Source: Pseudomonadota bacterium (GTDB lineage Bacteria; Pseudomonadota; Gammaproteobacteria; Steroidobacterales; Steroidobacteraceae). From it: a stretch of DNA of 10,195 bases. The position numbers and the translations under genes were made by a program. Under the pieces are notes generated by a model. The model was not told the DNA's origin and made no database searches. It saw nothing but the letters and a program-made list of their open reading frames with translations. Shown here in pieces: positions 4,847 through 10,195 of the stretch. The stretch lies in NCBI GenBank assembly GCA_021820785.1, contig JAKADE010000070.1, positions 1 to 10,195 on the forward strand, read 5' to 3'. Position 1 is the stretch's first letter. The number at the start of each line of letters is the position of its first letter.

Positions 4847-7185
4847 TCACCTCCACCGAGCAGGCCGCAGCCGGCCATCGGCGCAATCTGCGTGCCGACC
4901 GGGACGGCCACCTGCACCGCATTCGCCGGGTCGCAGGCGGGTGTCGTCTGAAGCCCGGTCATGAAATCGATCCATACGTCCGTCAGGCCCTGCGGTGGCG
5001 GCATGCTCAGCGGCAGCGTGCCGATGGACGCCATGATGTGCGACCACACCGGCAGTGCCCCGAGCGCGCCCGGCAGGCCGGTCGGCTGGTTGTGATCATA
5101 GCCGACCCAGACCACGGCCAGATCGCTGCCGGTGAACCCGGCGAACCAGCTGTCGCGATCACGCTGCGAGGTGCCGGTCTTGCCTGCGGCCACCAGGCCC
5201 GGCGGCAGGATGGCCTGGGAGGGCTGTCCGGTGCCGTGGGTGAGGACCTGCTCCATCATCGTCGTGTCTTCGTACACGTCGGCCGGCGGGGCGATCGGCG
5301 TGACCCGCACCGGGAACGCCTTCAGGGGCTTGCCGTCGGCGCTGACGACCGCCTGCACGGCGCGCAGCGGCTCCCGGAAGCCCCCGTCGGCGATCCCGTT
5401 GTACAGTTGCGCCACCTCGAACGGCGACAGATCGCTCGCCCCGAGCAGCATCGCGGGCACCTCATCCGGCAGGTGCTTCAGCCCGAAGCGCTGCAGCGTC
5501 TGCGTGACGGGGCCGAGGCCGACCCGCATCCCGAGACGCACGCTGGCGGCGTTCAGCGAATCCCCGAGGGCGCGCACCAGCGGCACCGGCCCGTGGAAGA
5601 TGCGCGAGTAATTGCGCGGCCGCCAGTACCGCCCCGGCCCCAGGCGCACCGAGATCGGCTCGTCCTCGATGATGCTCGCCGGCGTGTACTGACCGCTCTC
5701 GAGCGCCGTCAGGTAGACGAACGGCTTGACCAGCGAGCCGATGGAGCGGCGCGCATCGAGCGCGCGGTTGAAACCGTCGAAGTCCGCATCGCGGCCGCCG
5801 ACGATCGCCAGCACATCCCCGGTCTGCGGCGAGGTCACCACCACCGCGCCCTGCAGATGCTCGGCGCCGTAATGGTGGGTCGGATCGAGACGGTGCAGCT
5901 GCGCATCGAGCGCATGTTCGGCGATCTCCTGCACGCGCGGATCGAGGCTGGTGTAGATGCGCAGCCCCGCCTCCGTCAGCTCCTTCTGCGGGTAGTCGCG
6001 GCTCAACGTGCGGCGCACCAGATCGAGGTAGGCCGGGTAGTACGCCCCGGAGGCATGCGCGGTGACTCCGAGCGGCGCGTGCATCGCCGCCTCGGCCCGC
6101 GCGCGCGAGACCACGCCCTGGCGGGCCAGGATCTTAAGCACCAGGTTGCGTCGCGCCAGCACGCGCTTCGGCACCCGGCGCGGATCGTAATAGGTCGGTC
6201 CGCGCACGATCGCCACCAGCATGGCGATCTGCGGCAGGTCGAGCTCATCGAGCGGCTCGCCGAAGTAGAACTCGCTCGCCAGTCCGAACCCATGCACCGA
6301 GCGGTTGCCGTCCTGGCCGAGAAAGATCTCGTTGATGTAGGCGTTCATGATGTCCGCCTTGCTGAAATGCGCGGTCAGCACGACGGACATGATGGCTTCA
6401 CGGATCTTGCGCCAGAACGTGCGCCGGTCGTTCAGGAAGTAGCTGCGCACCAGTTCCTGGGTGAGCGTGCTGCCGCCCTCCTCGATGTGCCCGGCGCGCA
6501 GATCCACCCACGCGGCGCGGACGATGCCGCGCGGATCGATGCCCCAGTTGGTATCGAAGGTGCGGTCCTCGACCGCCTTCAGTGCCGCCGGCAGCAGCGG
6601 CGGCACCTGTTTCGGGGTGACCACGATGCGATCCACCCCGTCGCTCGGGAACAGGCTGCCGATGAGCAGTGGATCGAGGCGCACCACCGGCACCTGGGCG
6701 CCGGCGGCATTCGTGAGCTGCGCGATCCCGGCCGGACCGAACCCGATCCGCAGCAGCATCGCGGGCCGGCTGCGGTCGGCGAACTGCGCCGGGCGCAGCA
6801 CCACGGCGATCCGCCCGACGCCCGCGGTATAGGTCCCCGGCCCTCGCAGCTGCGCCACATGACGGTAGGACAGCCGGTGCAGCTCATGCTCGAGCTGTGC
6901 TTCCGTGAGCGGGTCGCCCGCGTACAGCTGCAGCGGTGCGGCATAGACGCGCGCCGGCAGCGTCCAGCGCAGCGAGCGGAACTGCCCGGTCACCAGACGA
7001 TCGAGATACAGCACGTAGCCGCCGCCGATCACCAGCAGCACGAGTGCGGCGATCCCGAGCCCGCGCCACAGCCAGCGCAGCCCCGACCCGCGCCGCCTCG
7101 CGGCGCGCGGCGTGCCGCGGCCGGACGTGCCCGACTTGCCGGCCGTGCTGGATTTGCCGGACTTGCGCCCCGATGACCGCTTCAG
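4843..7185 (-). CDS. mrcB: Bifunctional peptidoglycan glycosyltransferase/transpeptidase, PBP1b type
   Basis: This class A penicillin-binding protein polymerises lipid II and cross-links glycan strands. From a CTG at 7185 it has 780 residues: a Ser/Gly/Lys/Arg-rich cytoplasmic tail (1-40), one membrane helix (about 42-62), a UB2H-like domain (about 78-163), GT51 (about 190-370) and transpeptidase (about 445-720). GT motifs are EDRTF with catalytic Glu206, GGSTLTQELVRS, RKIREAI, NAYINEIFLGQ and RRNLVL. Transpeptidase motifs are S484-L-V-K in RRSIGSLVKP, S543-L-N and K669-T-G-T. UB2H and the PAMLLGA/DNQP-like elements point to PBP1b rather than PBP1a. No ATG exists near the 5' end. A GTG at 7041 (732 residues) would cut into the membrane helix. 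The CTG has GAGGAG 8 bases upstream and overlaps the lysCA stop by four bases. One oddity is Asn where GT motif 1 normally has His (EDRTFDTNWGID). Confidence 0.93.
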   Translation of the reverse strand: MKRSSGRKSGKSSTAGKSGTSGRGTPRAARRRGSGLRWLWRGLGIAALVLLVIGGGYVLYLDRLVTGQFRSLRWTLPARVYAAPLQLYAGDPLTEAQLEHELHRLSYRHVAQLRGPGTYTAGVGRIAVVLRPAQFADRSRPAMLLRIGFGPAGIAQLTNAAGAQVPVVRLDPLLIGSLFPSDGVDRIVVTPKQVPPLLPAALKAVEDRTFDTNWGIDPRGIVRAAWVDLRAGHIEEGGSTLTQELVRSYFLNDRRTFWRKIREAIMSVVLTAHFSKADIMNAYINEIFLGQDGNRSVHGFGLASEFYFGEPLDELDLPQIAMLVAIVRGPTYYDPRRVPKRVLARRNLVLKILARQGVVSRARAEAAMHAPLGVTAHASGAYYPAYLDLVRRTLSRDYPQKELTEAGLRIYTSLDPRVQEIAEHALDAQLHRLDPTHHYGAEHLQGAVVVTSPQTGDVLAIVGGRDADFDGFNRALDARRSIGSLVKPFVYLTALESGQYTPASIIEDEPISVRLGPGRYWRPRNYSRIFHGPVPLVRALGDSLNAASVRLGMRVGLGPVTQTLQRFGLKHLPDEVPAMLLGASDLSPFEVAQLYNGIADGGFREPLRAVQAVVSADGKPLKAFPVRVTPIAPPADVYEDTTMMEQVLTHGTGQPSQAILPPGLVAAGKTGTSQRDRDSWFAGFTGSDLAVVWVGYDHNQPTGLPGALGALPVWSHIMASIGTLPLSMPPPQGLTDVWIDFMTGLQTTPACDPANAVQVAVPVGTQIAPMAGCGLLGGGE
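4844..4856 (-). promoter_or_regulatory. Strong ribosome binding site with ATGA overlap before the lipoprotein gene
   Basis: On the minus strand GGTGGAGGTGA is followed directly by ATGATGA. The GGAGG core lies 3 bases from the first ATG and 6 from the second. The Shine-Dalgarno sits inside the last codons of mrcB (Gly-Gly-Gly-Glu). Termination on mrcB therefore places ribosomes at the lipoprotein start, which favours a fixed ratio of synthase to partner. Confidence 0.65.
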
Positions 7186-9764
7186 AGGACGATCTCCTCA
7201 GCGGGACTGCGCAGGTTGTAGTGCGAACTCATGGCATGCCCGTAGGCGCCGGCGTTGGCGATCAGCAGCACGTCGCCCTCGCGGGTCGGCGGCAGCAGCC
7301 GGTCATGGCCGAGCACATCGGCACTTTCGCAGATCGGTCCGACGATGTTGACGAGTTCGCGGGGCGGCTCCTCGAGGCGGGTGAGATTGACGATCTCATG
7401 GTATGCACCATAGAGCGCCGGACGCAGCAGGGAGTTCATGCCGGTGGCGATGCCGACGTAGCGCACGCTGCCCTTGCTCTTCAGCTGCGTGACCCGCGCC
7501 AGCAGCACGCCGGCGGCAGCGGTCAGGTAGCGCCCCGGTTCCATCCAGATCTCGAGCCCCGGGTGCTCGGCGCGCACCGCCGCGAGCAGCGTGGCGAGCT
7601 TGTCGAGATCGAGCTGGCGCTGATCGGCGCGCTCCGGCACGCCGAGGCCGCCGCCGATGTTGATGATCCGCACCGACTCGAAGCGCCCGGCGAGCTCGGC
7701 GAGCTGGCGCGCGGTGTGCTCCCAGGTGCTGACCTCGAAGATGCCGCTGCCGACGTGCGCATGCAGTCCGATGATGCGCGCACCGCGGCGAACGGCCTCG
7801 CGCACCAGCTGCTCGAGGTCACCCACCGGCACGCCGAACTTGGCGTGTGCACCGGCAGTGCGCACGTGATGGTGATGGCCGGCGCCGACGCCGGTGTCGA
7901 CCCTCACGAGCAGTTCCCGCCCGGCCCACAGCTCAGGCCACTCGGTGAGCGCATGCAGGCTGTCGACCGTGACCTGCACACCGCGCTCGAGCGCCCAGCG
8001 GTACTCCTCGCGCGAGGCGAAGTTCGGCGTATACAGCACTCGGGCCGGTTCGAGCCCGGGGAATTCGGCGAACACCCGTTCGAGCTCCCCCCGCGAGACG
8101 CACTCGAAATCCAGACCCGCCGCGGCCACGGCCCGCAGCACGGCGGGGTGCGGGTTGGCCTTCATCGCGTAGTGCACGCGCGAGACCGGCTCGAGCGCAT
8201 TGAGCGCGCGGGCCGCGGCGCTGACGCTGTCGAGATCGTAGACGTAGGCCGCCTCGCGCGTCCCGAGCGCCTCGATCAGCCGCTGCGGCTGCGCACGCCA
8301 CCAGGGCTCGGCGGGTGATTCGCCAGGCGGCGCCTTGCTGAACAGCTGCGCCCAGGTCGGCCCCAGCACCCGCTCCCCGAGCACCGGGCGGATCAGCAGT
8401 TCGTGCAGCTGATCGACCAGCCGGTCGCCCTGGTTCTCATCGACCACGAAGGTGAAGTTCAGGTCGTTGGCGGCCTGCGAGACGAGGTAGATCTTCTGCT
8501 CGGCGAAGAACTCGAGCGCCTCGCCCAGCTGGTGCAGGATGGCGCGGATGTTGCGCCCGACCAGACTCACCGAGGCGCACGGCCCGATGAGCTGCACCCG
8601 GCAGAGGCGCGACAGGTCGCTCACCAGCGCCCCGAGCAGCGCGCTGTCGAGCGTGTTAGCGGCCGGATCGAGGGACACGGTGACGTTGGTCTCGGAGGTG
8701 GACACCAGGTCCACCGACATGCCGTGCGTCTTGAATACCTGGAAGGCATCGGCGAGAAAGCCCACCTGGTGCCACATGCCCGGGCTCTCGAGCGACACGA
8801 GGGTGATGCCCTTCTTGGTGCACACCGCCTTGACCTGCGCGGCGCCGTCGCCGTCGGCCGAGAGCACGGTCCCTTCGAGCTCGGGGGCCTGCGTGGCGTA
8901 CACGTGCAGCGGAATGCCGTACTGGCGCACCGGCAGGATGCAGCGCGGATGCAGCACCTTCGCGCCGCTGGTGGCGATCTCCTGCGCCTCGTCGTAGTGC
9001 AGCGCGCGCAGCAGCCGCGCGGTCGGCACCTGGCGCGGGTTGGCGCTGAACATGCCCGGCACGTCGGTCCAGATCTCCAGCCGCCGTGCGCGCAGCTTGG
9101 CCGCCAGATACGCCCCGGAGGTGTCCGACCCGCCGCGGCCGAGCAGCACGGTGTTGCCCTCGCCGTCGCTCGCAATGAAGCCCTGCGTCACGATCACCGG
9201 TGCGGCGCTCTGCAGGCGCTGCTCGAGCACGTGATCCGGCGCGAAGTTGCACACCGCCGAGAGCACGCTCGCCTTGGCCGAGGCGTTGGCCCGCTCCTCG
9301 GCGCACAGCATGGTGCGGGCATCGGCCCACTCGACCTCCAGGCCCTGGGCGGCGAGGAAGCGCGCGCCGAGATCGGTTGCCATCAGCTCCCCGGCGGACA
9401 TCACGCGCGCGCGCGTTCGGTCGCTCACCTCGCCGATGAGCGCGACGCCGGCGGCGATCTGGCGCAGCTCGGCGAGCTGGCGCTCGCAGGCCTCGCCGAG
9501 CGCGATCCCCAGATCTGCCGCGAGCGCACGGTGGCGGGCCTCGATCTGGCGCAGATCCTCCTCCTGCGCCTCGCGGCTGGCGCCATCGAGCAGCCGCTCC
9601 AGCCGGTCGGTGATACCGCTCAACGCCGAGTGCACGATCAACACGCGCGCACCCTCGGCGCGCCGCGCGGCGGTGACCTGGGCGATGTTGCGCCAGTTGG
9701 CGACCGAGGAGACGCTGGTCCCCCCGAATTTCAGGACGATCCAGTCGGAAGCGGTGCGAGTCAC
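7182..9764 (-). CDS. lysA: Bifunctional aspartate kinase / diaminopimelate decarboxylase
   Basis: One continuous 860-residue frame encodes the first and last enzymes of lysine synthesis. Residues 1 to about 300 are aspartate kinase: KFGGTSV (12-18), SAGEL with Glu126, and GRGGSDTSG (209-217). Residues about 310-470 carry the regulatory ACT repeats, with LVSTSETNVTVSLD (353-366) typical of a Lys/Thr effector site. Residues about 490-860 are a PLP-dependent fold III decarboxylase: Lys535 in HYAMKANPHP binds PLP, followed by LHAHVGSG (667-674), the phosphate loop IGGGLGV (703-709), EPGRY (742-746), catalytic Cys812-Glu-Ser and AGAYG (838-842). It makes aspartyl phosphate and converts meso-diaminopimelate to lysine. 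Such fusions are known in Xanthomonas relatives. There is no stop or frameshift at the junction. The start is GTG 9762-9764 with AGGA six bases before it. The ACT domains imply feedback control; the effector cannot be read from sequence. It is also fairly called lysC. Confidence 0.95.
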   Translation of the reverse strand: MTRTASDWIVLKFGGTSVSSVANWRNIAQVTAARRAEGARVLIVHSALSGITDRLERLLDGASREAQEEDLRQIEARHRALAADLGIALGEACERQLAELRQIAAGVALIGEVSDRTRARVMSAGELMATDLGARFLAAQGLEVEWADARTMLCAEERANASAKASVLSAVCNFAPDHVLEQRLQSAAPVIVTQGFIASDGEGNTVLLGRGGSDTSGAYLAAKLRARRLEIWTDVPGMFSANPRQVPTARLLRALHYDEAQEIATSGAKVLHPRCILPVRQYGIPLHVYATQAPELEGTVLSADGDGAAQVKAVCTKKGITLVSLESPGMWHQVGFLADAFQVFKTHGMSVDLVSTSETNVTVSLDPAANTLDSALLGALVSDLSRLCRVQLIGPCASVSLVGRNIRAILHQLGEALEFFAEQKIYLVSQAANDLNFTFVVDENQGDRLVDQLHELLIRPVLGERVLGPTWAQLFSKAPPGESPAEPWWRAQPQRLIEALGTREAAYVYDLDSVSAAARALNALEPVSRVHYAMKANPHPAVLRAVAAAGLDFECVSRGELERVFAEFPGLEPARVLYTPNFASREEYRWALERGVQVTVDSLHALTEWPELWAGRELLVRVDTGVGAGHHHHVRTAGAHAKFGVPVGDLEQLVREAVRRGARIIGLHAHVGSGIFEVSTWEHTARQLAELAGRFESVRIINIGGGLGVPERADQRQLDLDKLATLLAAVRAEHPGLEIWMEPGRYLTAAAGVLLARVTQLKSKGSVRYVGIATGMNSLLRPALYGAYHEIVNLTRLEEPPRELVNIVGPICESADVLGHDRLLPPTREGDVLLIANAGAYGHAMSSHYNLRSPAEEIVL
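7183..7199 (-). promoter_or_regulatory. Shine-Dalgarno and CTG start that decide the mrcB N-terminus
   Basis: Read on the minus strand, GAGGAG (7199-7194) is followed after 8 bases by CTG (7185-7183), which overlaps the lysCA stop TGA (7184-7182) as CTGA. This has the geometry of an ordinary ATGA stop/start overlap, with CTG in place of ATG. The frame runs unbroken into the PBP1b membrane helix. No ATG or TTG occurs in frame between the upstream stop (7200-7198) and the GTG at 7041. Confidence 0.6.
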
Positions 9765-9890
9765 AATGATTCCTGGCCGGGCGGCGGGGGCGTCCGGTTC
9801 ACTTACTCGGGCCGAGCAGACCCCCGGGCGCTGCCGGATCGCGGCCGCCCTGCTCGGGTCGAACGAATCCGCTCTATGGACGCGCGGGCG
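9765..9890. promoter_or_regulatory. Leader between the small charged-protein gene and lysCA, with a long-range inverted repeat
   Basis: This 126-base gap precedes the GTG of lysCA. CCGAGCAG (9812-9819) pairs perfectly with CTGCTCGG (9850-9857) across a 30-base loop, and CTCGGGCCGAG (9806-9816) is a near-palindrome abutting it. The repeat could end transcription of the small gene or act as an attenuator or operator for lysCA. There is no following T-run. I see no lysine riboswitch, for which the gap is too short, and no convincing -35/-10 pair. Confidence 0.3.
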
Positions 9891-10109
9891 CTAGAGCTCT
9901 TCGTCGAAATCGCGAAGGTCCTTCTCGAGCCTCTTGTCGGCCAGGACTTCCTCGAGTCGGCTCCAGGCGGCTTTCCCGCGCTTGGTACCCGGGTGGGGTC
10001 GGCGCTTGTCTACCCGATCGAGCATCCGATCGTAATCGGTGCTGTCCTCGGTGCTTCCGCCCAGGAATTCCTCGTCGAGATCGAAGCTCTCGGTGTCTCG
10101 TTCCGACAT
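9891..10109 (-). CDS. Small highly charged protein, PA3496-like
   Basis: This 72-residue protein has no Cys, signal peptide or membrane segment. The first 30 residues are acidic (DLDEEFLGG, EDSTDYD). The middle is basic (DKRRPHPGTKRGKAAW). The last 25 form an amphipathic helix-like run, RLEEVLADKRLEKDL, ending RDFDEEL. The pattern R-x-x-E-x-x-x-x-x-x-x-L-x-x-x-L-x-D-x-x-D-E at the C-terminus recalls the small gammaproteobacterial PA3496 family, annotated as putative envelope integrity proteins; the biochemical role is unknown. The start is the ATG at 10107-10109; the best Shine-Dalgarno candidate, AGGA, is rather far upstream (13 bases). The frame is supported by length, balanced charge blocks and position at the head of a same-strand gene series. 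It lies 126 bases upstream of lysCA, so it may share or have its own promoter. The family call is tentative. Confidence 0.6.
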   Translation of the reverse strand: MSERDTESFDLDEEFLGGSTEDSTDYDRMLDRVDKRRPHPGTKRGKAAWSRLEEVLADKRLEKDLRDFDEEL

Positions 10110-10153
10110 CTAGCGGCGCAAATCCTGAGTTAAATCAAAGGGGTATTGCAATT

Positions 10154-10183
10154 TCGGCATGGAGCAAGTCAGCGCACTATAAT
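10154..10183 (+). promoter_or_regulatory. Probable sigma-70 promoter pointing out of the window to the right
   Basis: TATAAT (10178-10183) is a perfect -10 box. TCGGCA (10154-10159) matches four of six -35 positions with an 18-base spacer. Transcription would begin at about 10190 and run rightward into sequence not given. The region 10110-10195 is clearly more AT-rich than the coding DNA, as expected for a divergent promoter region shared with the small charged-protein gene. No equally good minus-strand promoter is seen. Confidence 0.45.
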
Positions 10184-10195
10184 GAAATCCTGTCC

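Noticed and set aside
5038..7176. 712-residue open frame on the plus strand
   Set aside because: It lies wholly antisense to mrcB, is extremely rich in Arg/His/Gln/Ala with no domain or membrane pattern, and is a frame shadow of GC-rich coding DNA.
7861..7890. Run of four His codons in the decarboxylase half, like a tag
   Set aside because: It falls at the family's conserved G-x-x-H/G-H-H-x-x-V-R-T-x-G segment before KFG, so it is a natural part of the fold.
8250..8380. Sequencing-error or frameshift fusion of separate lysC and lysA genes
   Set aside because: The frame is continuous through the junction, no alternative start with a ribosome site is needed, and the fusion type is already known in related bacteria.
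9765..9890. Lysine riboswitch before lysCA
   Set aside because: The gap is shorter than the riboswitch aptamer and none of its conserved junction elements is recognisable.
8403..10133. 576-residue plus-strand frame, with the 460-residue frame at 6936-8318
   Set aside because: Both are antisense to lysCA and its neighbours. Composition is dominated by Arg, His, Gln and Ala, and no motif is recognisable.
1..10195. Search for tRNA, rRNA, CRISPR arrays, insertion sequences, phage genes or attachment sites
   Set aside because: No cloverleaf, regularly spaced repeats, transposase, integrase or long terminal repeats were seen on either strand.

Overview
The window is GC-rich proteobacterial DNA, densely coded, with no phage, transposon, CRISPR, rRNA or tRNA signal. 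The best taxonomic clue is a single reading frame that fuses aspartate kinase to diaminopimelate decarboxylase, a fusion known from Xanthomonas and its relatives. A class B PBP1b-type peptidoglycan synthase, a DUF2147 protein, XthA-type exonuclease III and a small charged PA3496-like protein agree with a gammaproteobacterium. I infer a Xanthomonadales-related lineage and cannot name a genus.

Left part (1-1963, + strand): the C-terminal part of a YcaD-like major facilitator transporter, cut by the window edge; a corrinoid (B12-binding) protein of the MtbC type; and, 31 bases on, a stand-alone plant-type [2Fe-2S] ferredoxin. No methyltransferase and no ATP-dependent corrinoid activator is present in the window. 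The corrinoid/ferredoxin pair is therefore the least explained module here.

Middle (1964-4258): a short isoprenylcysteine-methyltransferase-like membrane protein on the minus strand converges with the ferredoxin gene. It diverges from a secreted DUF2147 protein across a palindrome-rich intergenic stretch. Exonuclease III (xth) follows on the plus strand and ends in a 138-base convergent gap.

Right part (4259-10109, minus strand, transcribed right to left): a small charged protein, then bifunctional lysC-lysA, then a PBP1b-type bifunctional peptidoglycan synthase (mrcB/ponB), then a TPR lipoprotein resembling the PBP1b activator LpoP of Pseudomonas. The last three are tightly coupled. The lysCA stop overlaps a probable CTG start of mrcB that has a strong Shine-Dalgarno sequence 8 bases upstream. 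The mrcB stop overlaps the lipoprotein ATG as ATGA behind a GGAGGTGA. The cluster joins entry into and exit from the meso-diaminopimelate pathway to the enzyme that polymerises mDAP-containing peptidoglycan and to its likely outer-membrane activator. A consensus-like -10 box at the far right edge points to a rightward gene outside the window.
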